From positions 1 through 51,544 of the forward strand of contig CALXAH010000025.1 in the NCBI GenBank assembly GCA_944386225.1: DNA of 51,544 nt, given 5' to 3'. The notes beneath the pieces were generated by a model. That model worked only from the letters and a program-made list of their open reading frames with translations, did no database searches and was not told where the DNA came from. The stretch is from an uncultured Gemmiger sp. Its GTDB lineage: Bacteria > Bacillota > Clostridia > Oscillospirales > Ruminococcaceae. This document shows, in pieces, positions 33,872 to 42,591 of this stretch. The position numbers were made by a program, and so were the translations under genes. Every line of letters begins with the position of its first letter. The first letter of the stretch is position 1.

Positions 33872-34981
33872 TCAGGCGGTCAGTTCAAAGGTCAGCTGTA
33901 CCGGATTGTGGTCGCTGAATGCAAAATCCGTGTCCAGATTCTCCGCCCGGGCAATCACGTTGTCCGATACGGCAAACCCATCCACTACGGTGGTGTAGTT
34001 GACGCCTTTTTTATAAGGAATGTCCGCGCCGCGGCAGGTGGGGACGGCAAAGCCGTTGTCCGCCTGCACAAACGAGAAGTGTTCCGGAAGATCGCTGTCG
34101 TTCAGCGACTGCACCCAGCCGGGGAACTGCTGCTGACTGGGGAATGCCAGTTCAGTGCCATACAGAGCGTGGTTGAAGTCGCCGCCCACAATCACATAGT
34201 TTCCGGCGGCGTATTCTTCTTCCAGAACCTGGCACAACAGTTCCAGCTGCTGGGCCCGGATAATTCCACCGCTGTCGTAGGCGGACATGTGGCTGTGAAT
34301 CAGAACCAGCTGCCGGTCGGTGTCCTCTACGGGCAGCCGCATGACCGAAAAACACCGGTCCAGATCGGTGAACTTGATGAAAAAGTTATCGTCAATCGGA
34401 TAACTGCGGCGCACCGCATCGGTTACGGAATAGCGGGTCAGGGTCAGAAGTCCTGCCGTCACCGCACCATGGTGATCATTCAGCGGATACGCCAGGTAGC
34501 CGCTGTGGAAGTTTTCCGCCCAGGTATAGCCATAGTCGGGAAAAGCCTCGGCAACCATTTCCCGCTGGTCTACCTGAAAACTGCGGTGAGAATTCCGGTC
34601 TATCTCCTGCAAAAGCAGAAAGTCTGCGTCCAGCGGTTGCAAGGTTTCAAGGGCCAGTGTGGTGTTGCGCATTACATCTTCCAGGCTCCGGGCCTTGCCG
34701 TATAACCCCTGCGTGGGGGTTCTGTCTTCCATAACACCGGTATCCATAAAAAAGGAGTATTCCGGCCCATAAGCGCCGAATCCCAGATTGCAGCTTACGG
34801 CGGTGTAGGGGGTGTCGGTCTGCAGCAACGCCTCCTGTGGGGCGACTACTTCCAATGCAATCCCGTCCTCGATCCGGTAATACTGCAGCTGCAGATACCC
34901 GATGTATCCGCCAACTGCCAGTATCAGAACACCCACAAGCACCCCGCAAGCCAGCGCGGTACGTTTCAGAACTTTTTTCAT
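33872..34981 (-). CDS. Membrane-anchored endonuclease/exonuclease/phosphatase family protein
   Basis: A 369-residue protein with one N-terminal membrane helix (about 8-30) and a DNase I-like EEP domain outside the membrane. Motifs are SCNLGFGAYG, LLLQEIDRNSHR (metal-binding Glu), LIHSHMSAYD, VGGDFNHALYG (catalytic Asp and Asn) and SDHNPVQL (terminal Asp-His). The family includes nucleases, sphingomyelinases and inositol phosphatases; the fixed anchor argues for a lipid or surface substrate, but that is inference. ATG 34981 follows GGAGG. A terminator-type hairpin lies 32 bases upstream of the start in the same direction, so its expression may be attenuated. Confidence 0.85.
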   Translation of the reverse strand: MKKVLKRTALACGVLVGVLILAVGGYIGYLQLQYYRIEDGIALEVVAPQEALLQTDTPYTAVSCNLGFGAYGPEYSFFMDTGVMEDRTPTQGLYGKARSLEDVMRNTTLALETLQPLDADFLLLQEIDRNSHRSFQVDQREMVAEAFPDYGYTWAENFHSGYLAYPLNDHHGAVTAGLLTLTRYSVTDAVRRSYPIDDNFFIKFTDLDRCFSVMRLPVEDTDRQLVLIHSHMSAYDSGGIIRAQQLELLCQVLEEEYAAGNYVIVGGDFNHALYGTELAFPSQQQFPGWVQSLNDSDLPEHFSFVQADNGFAVPTCRGADIPYKKGVNYTTVVDGFAVSDNVIARAENLDTDFAFSDHNPVQLTFELTA

Positions 34982-35012
34982 TACTGCCTCCGTTTTTTTG
35001 TGCATATAAAAA

Positions 35013-35047
35013 AGCGCAGCACAAACCGGATGGTTCTGTGCTGCGCT
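35013..35047 (-). terminator. Terminator-like hairpin in the leader of the EEP gene
   Basis: On the minus strand AGCGCAGCACA and TGTGCTGCGCT form an 11-pair stem followed by six T bases, ending about 25-30 bases before the start codon of the EEP gene. A TATGATAAT box lies upstream on the same strand (near 35080), so transcripts would meet the stem before the gene. Confidence 0.7.
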
Positions 35048-35283
35048 CTGCCTCTCGCACACTGTTTTATTATCATACAGGAAAGCAGCGAAAAAGACTA
35101 TTCGCATGAAGCATGAAATCATTCCTGCGAATTTGGTAATTTTGCCGTGTAAATACTGCACAAACACAAGAAAAAGCTTTTGGCTATGAAACATAAAAAA
35201 TAAGCGATGAATCCTCGCAATGCAAGCTGTACCCCCTGTATAACTAACTTTGGAACATGTTTGGATGGCAAAAATGACAAACC
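35048..35283. other. AT-rich gap without gene
   Basis: No gene is supported. The stretch likely holds the EEP promoter on the minus strand. Short inverted pieces (GCGAATAG, GAATTTGG) are too weak to name. Confidence 0.4.
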
Positions 35284-35314
35284 AAGGGCCGCCCTTCTTG
35301 GAAAGGCGGCCCTT
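35284..35314 (-). terminator. Terminator of the threonine ammonia-lyase gene
   Basis: AAGGGCCGCC and GGCGGCCCTT pair over an 11-base loop, 11 bases beyond the stop. The T-run on the minus strand is a little displaced. Confidence 0.7.
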
Positions 35315-35325
35315 GTGCAATCGTA

Positions 35326-36531
35326 TTATACCCGCTCGGTGACCAGCTTGAAGCCTGCCTTGGTCAATTCCTCGCGGATCTGTTCGATCTGAGCCTGATC
35401 GCGGGTTTCGAGGCCCAGCTTCAGGAAGCAACTGGTAATGGACATGCTCGTGTCGCCCCGGTCATGGTGTACACTCACCACGTTGGCGCCGCAGCGGCTG
35501 ATAATTTCGCTGACGCCCTGCAGCTGGCCGGGCTTGTCCTCCAGTGCAATGGTCAGGTTGGCGTTCCGGCCGCTCATCACAAGGCCACGGGTAATCACAC
35601 GGCTCAGGATATTCACGTCGATGTTGCCGCCGCTTACCACACAAACAGCTTTTTTGCCGGTCAGCGGCAGCTTGCCGAACATGGCTGCGGCCACGCTTAC
35701 AGCGCCGGCGCCTTCGGCGATCAATTTCTGTTTTTCGATCAGGGCCAGCACGGCGGCGGCAATCTCGTCCTCGGTTACGGTCACAACCTCATCCACATAC
35801 TTTTCCACTAAGGCAAAGGTGGTGTCGCCGGGATGCTTCACCGCAATGCCGTCAGCAAAGGTGGATACGGTGTCCAGGGTGATCTGGTTGTGCTCCTTCA
35901 CGCTGTTGAACATGCTGGGGGCACCTGCCGCCTGAACGCCGTATACCTTACACTCCGGCTTCAGGCTCTTGATGGCAAACGCCACACCGCTGATCAGGCC
36001 GCCGCCGCCGATGGGAACAATCACCGCGTCCACATCGGCCAGCTGATCCAGAATTTCCAGACCGATGGTGCCCTGCCCGGCAATTACTTCATCGTCGTCA
36101 AAGGGATGAATGAAGGTGGCGCCCGTCTCCTCCTGCAAGCGGCATGCGTAGGCATACGCATCGTCATAAGCACCTTTTACCAGCTGAACCTTGGCGCCCA
36201 GCCGCTTGGTGTTCTCTACCTTGCTGATGGGGGCGCCGTCCGGCATACAGATGGTGCTGGGAATCCCGCTTTTGGTGGCGGCCAGTGCCACGCCCTGGGC
36301 GTGGTTGCCGGCGCTGCAGGCAACAATGCCCCGGGCTTTTTCTTCCTCGGAGAGCTGACTGATCTTATAGTAGGCGCCACGCAGCTTAAAGCTGCCGGTT
36401 ACCTGCAGGTTTTCGGTTTTCAGATACAGCTGGGCGTCAGGGCACAGGTTGGGCGCGGCAATCAGGTCGGTTTTGCGGGCCACTTCTTTGAGCACAAACG
36501 CGGCGTGGTAGATACGATCCAAGGTTAACAT
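35326..36531 (-). CDS. ilvA: Threonine ammonia-lyase with ACT domain
   Basis: A 401-residue PLP enzyme that turns threonine into 2-oxobutanoate and ammonia, feeding isoleucine synthesis. GSFKLRGAYY carries the PLP lysine Lys49, SAGNHAQGVA and the glycine loop IGGGGLISG hold the cofactor phosphate. The C-terminal part (about 325-401; LTIALEDKPGQLQGVSEII) is one ACT domain, usually an amino-acid sensor. The medium length is that of the ACT-bearing TdcB/IlvA form. ATG 36531 is chosen because the catalytic domain begins there; a TTG 45 bases upstream would add a tail without homology. Promoter TTGACA/TAGGGT is at 36585-36613. Confidence 0.93.
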   Translation of the reverse strand: MLTLDRIYHAAFVLKEVARKTDLIAAPNLCPDAQLYLKTENLQVTGSFKLRGAYYKISQLSEEEKARGIVACSAGNHAQGVALAATKSGIPSTICMPDGAPISKVENTKRLGAKVQLVKGAYDDAYAYACRLQEETGATFIHPFDDDEVIAGQGTIGLEILDQLADVDAVIVPIGGGGLISGVAFAIKSLKPECKVYGVQAAGAPSMFNSVKEHNQITLDTVSTFADGIAVKHPGDTTFALVEKYVDEVVTVTEDEIAAAVLALIEKQKLIAEGAGAVSVAAAMFGKLPLTGKKAVCVVSGGNIDVNILSRVITRGLVMSGRNANLTIALEDKPGQLQGVSEIISRCGANVVSVHHDRGDTSMSITSCFLKLGLETRDQAQIEQIREELTKAGFKLVTERV

Positions 36532-36584
36532 ACGGTCAAGGCCCCTCTCTGAATGGTCGTTTCTTGGCAAATTCAATAATCTTT

Positions 36585-36613
36585 ACCCTACAACATTCAT
36601 GCACTTTTGTCAA
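36585..36613 (-). promoter_or_regulatory. Promoter of the threonine ammonia-lyase gene
   Basis: On the minus strand TTGACA (36608-36613) and TAGGGT (36585-36590) are 17 bases apart. Confidence 0.6.
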
Positions 36614-36621
36614 GTAGTGGC

Positions 36622-36651
36622 TTGAAGCGGAGGGCGAGCCCGCGGTATAAT
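36622..36651 (+). promoter_or_regulatory. Promoter of the DUF815 ATPase gene
   Basis: TTGAAG (36622-36627) and TATAAT (36646-36651) are 18 bases apart. It is back to back with the ilvA promoter. Confidence 0.7.
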
Positions 36652-36704
36652 GAAACCATTCCCGCGGAGGGTGTACACCTGCCGAGGAGAGGGAGGAACA
36701 GTAT

Positions 36705-37892
36705 ATGCAGATTCGACCGATTGCCTTGCGGATGCGGGGCCTTGTGATTTTTCGCGGCTTGCTGGAAGACCCTGTAGTGGCCCGCCTGCTGGCCCTGCTG
36801 GAATGCGATCCTGACAATGAAATTGCCTTTGCGGACGCCTACGGTGCGTTTTGCGCGGCGTTGTTTCCCCATACGCTGGACTGGGGACGATACCTGAAAG
36901 AAGCCGTGCTCCAGCAGGAGGACCTGTATGTGGTGCGGTACTGCGGCCCTGGCGGCGCACCGGAGGGGATGCGTGCCATGCTGGACAAGGAACTTGCGTT
37001 TTTGAGCCGTCTTACCGCCCTGGCAAGTGATGAGGTGCTTGCGGCGGTGCCCCGGCTGGAATTCCTGCCCCGGTGGAACACTACTCCTGCGGATCTTGCA
37101 GCCGCCTATGAAGCGCGGCTGGCCAATGCGGGCCGTACCGGCTACGGGATGTTTGCCCGGTATCATGTGTTTACCGTCAAGGACGGCCGGCTGATCCCGG
37201 TGGAGCATCCTGATCCCCAGCGGCTGGACCAGCTGCCTGGTTACGAGACTGAACGGGAAAAGGTGGTAGCCAATACCCGGGCGCTGCTGGCTGGCCAGCC
37301 GGCCAATAATGTGCTGCTATACGGGGATGCAGGCACCGGCAAATCCAGCGCCATCAAGGCCATTGCCAACCGGTTCGCGCCGGAGGGGCTGCGCCTGGTG
37401 GAGGTGAAAAAACACCAGCTGTACCAGATTCCCCGGCTGATGGATTCGTTGGCCGCCAATCCGCTGAAGTTCATCCTGTTTATTGACGATTTGAGCTTTG
37501 CTGTCAATGATGACAATTTCGCCGCCCTCAAAGCCATTCTGGAAGGCAGTGTGGGCGGCCGCAGCAGCAACATTGCGGTCTATGCCACGAGCAACCGCCG
37601 CCATCTGATCAAGGAAACCCTGTCGGATCGGGAAGGGGATGATATCCACCATGCCGATACCATGCAGGAATTGATGAGCCTGTCGGCCCGGTTTGGCCTG
37701 ACCGTCACCTTTACCCGCCCGGATAAGGAGCGGTTCTCTCGCATTGTGCAGGATCTGGCCGCCCAGTACGGCGTGGATCAGCCTGCCGACCAGCTGCTGA
37801 CCCGGGCGGAGGCGTTTGCCATCCGGGCGGGCGGCCGCAGCCCGCGGGTGGCCCGTCAGTTTATCGAAATGTGCAAAGCAGGTGTGCTGTAA
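36705..37892 (+). CDS. DUF815 family AAA+ ATPase
   Basis: A 395-residue P-loop protein. Walker A is GDAGTGKSS near residue 208, Walker B is ILFIDDLSF near 262, a sensor-like VYATSNRRHLI follows, and the arginine-rich end AGGRSPRVARQFIE closes the domain. The N-terminal 170 residues are a helical region of unknown role. DUF815 ATPases are common in Clostridia and their partner is not known. GAGAGGGAGG precedes the start. A terminator separates it from the Clp gene 120 bases downstream, so joint transcription is not required. Confidence 0.88.
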   Translation: MQIRPIALRMRGLVIFRGLLEDPVVARLLALLECDPDNEIAFADAYGAFCAALFPHTLDWGRYLKEAVLQQEDLYVVRYCGPGGAPEGMRAMLDKELAFLSRLTALASDEVLAAVPRLEFLPRWNTTPADLAAAYEARLANAGRTGYGMFARYHVFTVKDGRLIPVEHPDPQRLDQLPGYETEREKVVANTRALLAGQPANNVLLYGDAGTGKSSAIKAIANRFAPEGLRLVEVKKHQLYQIPRLMDSLAANPLKFILFIDDLSFAVNDDNFAALKAILEGSVGGRSSNIAVYATSNRRHLIKETLSDREGDDIHHADTMQELMSLSARFGLTVTFTRPDKERFSRIVQDLAAQYGVDQPADQLLTRAEAFAIRAGGRSPRVARQFIEMCKAGVL

Positions 37893-37908
37893 GCCATACC
37901 AGCAAAAT

Positions 37909-37937
37909 GCCCGCCGGAATTTCCGGCGGGCGTTTTT
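37909..37937 (+). terminator. Terminator of the DUF815 gene
   Basis: GCCCGCCGG and CCGGCGGGC form a nine-pair stem with a short loop, followed by T5. Confidence 0.9.
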
Positions 37938-38011
37938 GCACCTTGCTGATTGAAACGTGGTTACTGTGTCCATACTCCGGGCGTAATCTTTTGCCATCGG
38001 AGGAAACGATT

Positions 38012-40282
38012 ATGCAGTTGTATCGGGGATATTCCCGGTCGGCAGCGCAGGCCTTGCGGCAGGCGCTGTCTCTGGCCGGACGGCAGGGCCTGGCCCAGGC
38101 AGGTACCGGGCATCTTCTGGCAGCGATTCTGCAGCAAGGCCCCGGTCCGGCCACCGCGTTTCTGCGCGCGCACCGGATCACCGCCGAGGCGGTGGATCGC
38201 CGGGTGGAGGCACTGGCGGCTCCCGGCGCGTCGGCGGTGCGCAGTGCTCCCGCGCCGGAACTGCGTAAAACCATGGAGTTTGCCAAGGTGGGGGCCCGCA
38301 GCGCCCGCATCAAATATGTGCAGACGGAACATCTCCTCTGTGCCATGCTGGAGGATCCGGGTTGCACCGCCTGCCTGTGGCTGGCCCAGATGGGGGTAGA
38401 GACCGGTGAGGCGGCCCGGGAATGCCGTCAGCTGTCCGGTCAGCTGGTGCTGCCGCTGCCGCCGCCCCGGGCCGCCGCACCCGCCAGGGCCAGCCGGGCC
38501 AGTGAAAAGTACGGCCAGGATCTGACCCGCATGGCCGCGGAAGGGGCGCTGGATCCGGTCTTTTGCCGGGAGGAAGAACTGGCCCGCCTGGAAGAGATCC
38601 TGTGCCGGCGCCGCAAAAATAATCCGTGTTTGGTGGGGGAGCCGGGTGTGGGCAAAACCGCGCTGGCCGAGGCACTGGCCCAGCGGATCGCCTCCGGAGC
38701 CGCGCCGCTGGCTTTGCGTGGAAGGCGGGTCATCAGCCTGGATATGGGAGCGCTGGTGGCCGGTACCAAATACAGAGGCGATTTTGAGGAGCGGTTCAAA
38801 AATCTGCTGGATGAACTGTCCCGGGACAAAAACGCCATCCTGTTTATCGATGAGATCCATGTGATCGTGGGGGCGGGCGCTGCCGAGGGCGCCATCGACG
38901 CGGCCAGTATCCTGAAACCGCTGCTGGCCCGGGGCGCACTGCAACTGATCGGGGCTACCACCCAGGAGGAATACCGCCGCTGCATTCAGAAAGATGCGGC
39001 GCTGGAACGGCGGTTCGGTACTGTAACGGTGGAGGAACCTTCTCCGGAGGCTGCCTGCCGGATTCTGCAGGGCCTTGTGCCCCGGTACGAAAGCTATCAT
39101 CATGTAACCATCCCGGAAGAGGCGGTAAAGGCGGCGGTGCGCTTGTCGGTGCGGTATATGCCCGGACGTTTCCTGCCGGACAAGGCCATAGATCTGCTGG
39201 ACGAGGCGGCAGCGGCCGCCCGGATCCGGGCAGCTGATGCGGGCGCGCCCGCTCCGGTACTGACCGCAGAGGACATCGCGCAGGTGATTTCCCGGATCAG
39301 CGGGGTACCTGTCCAGCGGGTAGGGGAGAAACAGCGCGCCCGTCTGGAACGTCTGGAACAGGAACTGGCAGGGCAGGTGGTGGGCCAGCCCCGGGCGGTG
39401 GCCGCGGTGGCAGGGGCCATCCGGCGCAGCCGTACCGGACTGCGGGAGAGCGGCCGCCCCATTGGCGCTATGCTGTTTCTGGGCCCCACAGGGGTGGGGA
39501 AAACTCACCTGGCCCGGGTGCTGGCGGCCAGCTGGTTCGGCAGTGAGAAGGCTTTGCTGCGGTTCGATATGAGCGAGTATGCCGAATCCCATGCCGCCGC
39601 CCGGCTGCTGGGCTCTCCGCCGGGATATGTAGGCCACGGCGAAGGCGGGCAGCTGACCGAAGCGGTGCGCCGCCGTCCTTACAGCGTAGTGCTGTTTGAC
39701 GAGATGGAAAAGGCCCATCCCGATCTGCAGAATCTGCTGCTGCAGATCCTGGAGGACGGTTGCCTCACCGATAGTATGGGCCGCAAAGCGGACTTCACCA
39801 ATACGATTGTGCTCATTACTTCTAATCTGGGGGCGCGGTTCCTGGCTGGTCAGACCGGCCCGGTGGGATTTGGCGCAGGTCCGGAAGCCACGCTGGCACG
39901 CCGGAAAGAACAGGCACTGGAAGAAGCCAAACGCTTTTTCCGACCGGAGCTGCTGGGCCGTATGGACGAAACGGTGGTGTTCGAGCCGCTGGGGGCTGAT
40001 TCGCTGGAGGCAATTGCCGACCGGCTGCTCTGCCAGCTGGAAGAACGGGCGGGCCGCAGCGGGTACCGGCTGCACCATACCCCGCAGGTGGCCCGGGCAC
40101 TGGCCGGGCAGGCAAAGCCGGGCTACGGCGCGCGGGAGCTGCGCCGTCAGGTAAGCCGGGCGGTGGAACAGGCACTGGCCGATCGGATCGCCGCCGGGCA
40201 GGCGGTGCCGGGCTCCAGCTTTACCGCGCAGGTGGGAGAAAGCGGCATCGAGCTGCGGGCAGACCAGGCCGCACTGGTATAA
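38012..40282 (+). CDS. ClpC/ClpA-type AAA+ unfoldase without M-domain
   Basis: A 756-residue Hsp100 protein. Two Clp_N repeats (about 1-145) precede AAA1 (Walker A GEPGVGKTALAE near 209, Walker B ILFIDEIHV) and AAA2 (Walker A GPTGVGKTHLA near 490, Walker B VLFDEMEKAHPD) plus the C-terminal D2-small domain. Between LLDEAAAAARIRAA and SGVPVQRV the coiled-coil M-domain of ClpC is absent, so it resembles ClpA in outline. A VGF tripeptide near residue 618 matches the ClpP-docking loop, so it probably feeds ClpP. GGAGG precedes ATG 38012. Without an M-domain it should not need MecB/MecA-type activation in the usual way. Confidence 0.9.
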   Translation: MQLYRGYSRSAAQALRQALSLAGRQGLAQAGTGHLLAAILQQGPGPATAFLRAHRITAEAVDRRVEALAAPGASAVRSAPAPELRKTMEFAKVGARSARIKYVQTEHLLCAMLEDPGCTACLWLAQMGVETGEAARECRQLSGQLVLPLPPPRAAAPARASRASEKYGQDLTRMAAEGALDPVFCREEELARLEEILCRRRKNNPCLVGEPGVGKTALAEALAQRIASGAAPLALRGRRVISLDMGALVAGTKYRGDFEERFKNLLDELSRDKNAILFIDEIHVIVGAGAAEGAIDAASILKPLLARGALQLIGATTQEEYRRCIQKDAALERRFGTVTVEEPSPEAACRILQGLVPRYESYHHVTIPEEAVKAAVRLSVRYMPGRFLPDKAIDLLDEAAAAARIRAADAGAPAPVLTAEDIAQVISRISGVPVQRVGEKQRARLERLEQELAGQVVGQPRAVAAVAGAIRRSRTGLRESGRPIGAMLFLGPTGVGKTHLARVLAASWFGSEKALLRFDMSEYAESHAAARLLGSPPGYVGHGEGGQLTEAVRRRPYSVVLFDEMEKAHPDLQNLLLQILEDGCLTDSMGRKADFTNTIVLITSNLGARFLAGQTGPVGFGAGPEATLARRKEQALEEAKRFFRPELLGRMDETVVFEPLGADSLEAIADRLLCQLEERAGRSGYRLHHTPQVARALAGQAKPGYGARELRRQVSRAVEQALADRIAAGQAVPGSSFTAQVGESGIELRADQAALV

Positions 40283-40288
40283 GCACAA

Positions 40289-40326
40289 CACAAAGGGCAG
40301 GAAAACATGTTTTCCTGCCCTTTGTG
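40289..40326. terminator. Perfect 38-base palindrome between Clp and flippase genes
   Basis: CACAAAGGGCAGGAAAACA and its exact complement follow the Clp stop by 7 bases. It has no extra T-run beyond the T bases in the stem foot but is strong enough for a terminator. Confidence 0.7.
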
Positions 40327-40356
40327 CATATACTGGCAGCAAACGGAGGGCTGCCC

Positions 40357-41925
40357 ATGCAAAAACCAACGCTGTATCTGAAAAATGCTGTGCTTCTGAC
40401 CGTCAGCGGATTTGGGCTGCGGGCGGTGGGGATGCTGTTCCGTGTCTGGCTGGCGGCCTGGATCGGGGCCGAAGGGATGGGGCTGTATCAGCTGGCCCTT
40501 TCGGTTTATAATCTGGCCGTAACCTTTGCCACCGCCGGGATATCGGTAGCCGCTACGCGGCTGGTAGCGGAAGAACTGGCGGGTAAACAGCCGTCCCGGG
40601 CGGCAGGGGCGCTGCAGCGGGTAGCCCGCACCGGGGCATTGCTGGGATTGGCGGCAGGGGCGGTGCAGTTTTTTGCCGCCTATCCGGCGGCCAAGTACCT
40701 GCTGGGGGATGCCCGGGCCGAATTGTCTTTGAAGCTTTTGGCCCCCAGTCTGCCTTTTATGGCGGTGGCTGCGGCGCTGCGGGGATATTTTCTGGCCCGG
40801 CGGCGGGTGGCCCCTTCGGTGGAAAGCCAGATGGCAGAACAGCTGCTGCGCATTGCCCTGATCGTCTGGCTGCTGCGGCAGGTGAAGGACTGGGGCGTGG
40901 GCTGGGCCTGCGCCGCGGTGATGCTGGGCAGTACGGCAGGAGAGGTGGTTTCCTGCCTGCTTATGCTGCTGTTCTGGCTGCGGGATCGCCGCAGTTTGCC
41001 TGCGGGTGACCGTAGGGCTCCGGCGGACATCACTCCGCGTCTGTGGCGCATTCTGCTGCCGCTGGAGGGAAGCCGCTGCCTGGCCAGCGCGCTGGCGGCT
41101 GCCGAAAATGCACTGGTGCCGGCTTGCCTGGCGCTGTACACCGGTTCTCGGGCAGAAGCTTTGGCTCAGTACGGTGCGCTTAAGGGCATGGCGCTGCCGG
41201 TCCTGTTCTTTCCGTTCTCCATCCTGGGGGCGCTGGCTACTCTGCTGCTGCCTGAAATCACCGAAGCCCATATCCGGGGCAGAACCGTTTCGCTGCAGAA
41301 TCTGCTCAGCCGGATGCTGCTGCTCACCGTTGCGTTTTCGGTGCTGGGCGGTGGATTGTTTACCCTGTATGCCCGGCCGCTGGGGCAGTTGCTCTACGGC
41401 AGCGGTGAGGTGGGGGTATATCTGGCGGTACTGGGGCCGCTCACGCCACTCATGTATGTGGAAAGCATGGTAGATGGTGCGCTGAAAGGCATGGGCCAGC
41501 AGATGGCTACCTTCCGGTACAGCCTGCAGGATTCGGTGCTGCGGATACTGCTGATCCTGCTGGCGCTGCCCCGGTTCGGCATCGGGGGATTTCTCGGTGT
41601 AATGGCGTTTTCCAATGCATTCACCTGTCTGATGAACCTGCGCCGCCTGCTGGATACAGCCGGTCTGCGGTTTGACTGGCTGCGCTGGGCGCTGCGCCCT
41701 CTTGCATGCCTTGCGCCCGCGCTGGGATTAGCCGGGGTTGTGTCCGGTTATATCGCTCCATGGGGGACGCTTATACAGATCGGCGCAGGCGGCGCGGCCG
41801 GTGCGCTTGTATATCTGGTGCTTATGTGGCCCGGAGCGCTGAAACCTGCCCTGTACGGGATGCGTTCCGACCGGCAGAAAAAGGCCCTGCAAATTTCTGA
41901 CACGAAATCCGCAAAAATCTCTTGA
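40357..41925 (+). CDS. SpoVB-like polysaccharide/lipid flippase (MOP superfamily)
   Basis: A 522-residue membrane protein with about 14 hydrophobic spans. The start LYLKNAVLLTVSGFGLRAVG and the GAEGMGLYQLALSVYNL block are those of SpoVB/MurJ-like exporters. In spore formers SpoVB helps cortex wall synthesis; other members move lipid-linked sugars. Its pairing with sigma-K and a GerW/YtfJ homologue in the window makes a spore role plausible, but a cell-wall role is equally possible. ACGGAGGG precedes ATG 40357. The promoter of tRNA-Ser overlaps the end of the gene. Confidence 0.85.
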   Translation: MQKPTLYLKNAVLLTVSGFGLRAVGMLFRVWLAAWIGAEGMGLYQLALSVYNLAVTFATAGISVAATRLVAEELAGKQPSRAAGALQRVARTGALLGLAAGAVQFFAAYPAAKYLLGDARAELSLKLLAPSLPFMAVAAALRGYFLARRRVAPSVESQMAEQLLRIALIVWLLRQVKDWGVGWACAAVMLGSTAGEVVSCLLMLLFWLRDRRSLPAGDRRAPADITPRLWRILLPLEGSRCLASALAAAENALVPACLALYTGSRAEALAQYGALKGMALPVLFFPFSILGALATLLLPEITEAHIRGRTVSLQNLLSRMLLLTVAFSVLGGGLFTLYARPLGQLLYGSGEVGVYLAVLGPLTPLMYVESMVDGALKGMGQQMATFRYSLQDSVLRILLILLALPRFGIGGFLGVMAFSNAFTCLMNLRRLLDTAGLRFDWLRWALRPLACLAPALGLAGVVSGYIAPWGTLIQIGAGGAAGALVYLVLMWPGALKPALYGMRSDRQKKALQISDTKSAKIS

Positions 41926-41950
41926 CAACTTGCCGTAAATCGTTTATATT
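41922..41950 (+). promoter_or_regulatory. Promoter of tRNA-Ser
   Basis: TTGACA (41922-41927) overlaps the flippase stop codon; TATATT (41945-41950) follows after 17 bases. Confidence 0.8.
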
Positions 41951-41970
41951 ATATAAGCGCCTTGCGGCAT

Positions 41971-42062
41971 GGAGAGATGGCTGAGCTGGTCTAAGGCGCA
42001 CGACTGGAAATCGTGTGTGCCCCATAAAGGCACCGAGGGTTCGAATCCCTCTCTCTCCGCCA
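41971..42062 (+). tRNA. tRNA-Ser (anticodon GGA)
   Basis: The 92-base gene has acceptor GGAGAGA with TCTCTCC, a long variable arm (TGTGCCCCATAAAGGCACC) as in serine tRNAs, anticodon loop CTGGAAA giving GGA, T-arm GGGTTCGAATCCC and encoded CCA. Confidence 0.97.
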
Positions 42063-42064
42063 GG

Positions 42065-42099
42065 AAAACCCCGGAAACCATTGGTTTCCGGGGTTTTTG
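42065..42099. terminator. Terminator after tRNA-Ser
   Basis: AAAACCCCGGAAACCA pairs with TTTCCGGGGTTTT-type sequence, ending in T5. Bases 42100-42240 hold no gene that I can support. Confidence 0.9.
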
Positions 42100-42241
42100 C
42101 TTGCTTGTGTCTGTGCGCGGAAATGTATATTCCTTTTTGCTGCGGGTACAGCCGCTGACATAACTCCCGCTGGGGGTAAAAGCCCTTCCGCACCCCTTCC
42201 ACAGGGAATCAGGCCCTGAAAAGCGTCCCGCCGCATAAACG

Positions 42242-42271
42242 AAAAACCGGCCGCCCATTCGGGCAGCCGGT
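42242..42271 (-). terminator. Terminator of rpmB
   Basis: On the minus strand ACCGGCTGCCC and GGGCGGCCGGT pair (one G-U) and are followed by T5. Confidence 0.8.
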
Positions 42272-42301
42272 TTATTTCTCTCAGTGTTCCTTTACGCCGG
42301 A

Positions 42302-42490
42302 TCAGATCGCGCGGGTGACCTTGCCCGAGCGCAGGCAACGGGTGCAGGCGTAAATATACTTGGGAGAACCGTCAACGATCGCTTTCACGCGCTTCACGTT
42401 GGGCTTCCAGGTACGGTTGCTCCGACGATGGGAGTGAGACACCTGAATGCCGAAAGCGACGCCTTTACCACAACAATCACACTTTGCCAT
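42302..42490 (-). CDS. rpmB: 50S ribosomal protein L28
   Basis: A 62-residue protein of the large ribosomal subunit. MAKCDCCGKG and YACTRCLRSGKV supply the four cysteines of the zinc-binding form. VSHSHRRSNRTWKPNVKRV is the RNA-binding core. A GAGGAGG site stands 8 bases before ATG 42490. It is a single-gene unit with its own promoter at 42525-42553, transcribed away from the M50 gene. Confidence 0.97.
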   Translation of the reverse strand: MAKCDCCGKGVAFGIQVSHSHRRSNRTWKPNVKRVKAIVDGSPKYIYACTRCLRSGKVTRAI

Positions 42491-42524
42491 TTGCTGCACC
42501 TCCTCGTAATCAAGTCGCTAAATT

Positions 42525-42553
42525 ATACTAGCAGAAATCATCCGGAAATGCAA
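42525..42553 (-). promoter_or_regulatory. Promoter of rpmB
   Basis: On the minus strand TTGCAT (42548-42553) and TAGTAT (42525-42530) are 17 bases apart; a TATAAT three bases further is an alternative -10 box. Confidence 0.6.
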
Positions 42554-42591
42554 GACTTTTTTTCAAAAAAAGCGCATAAACCTTTTTTTGC

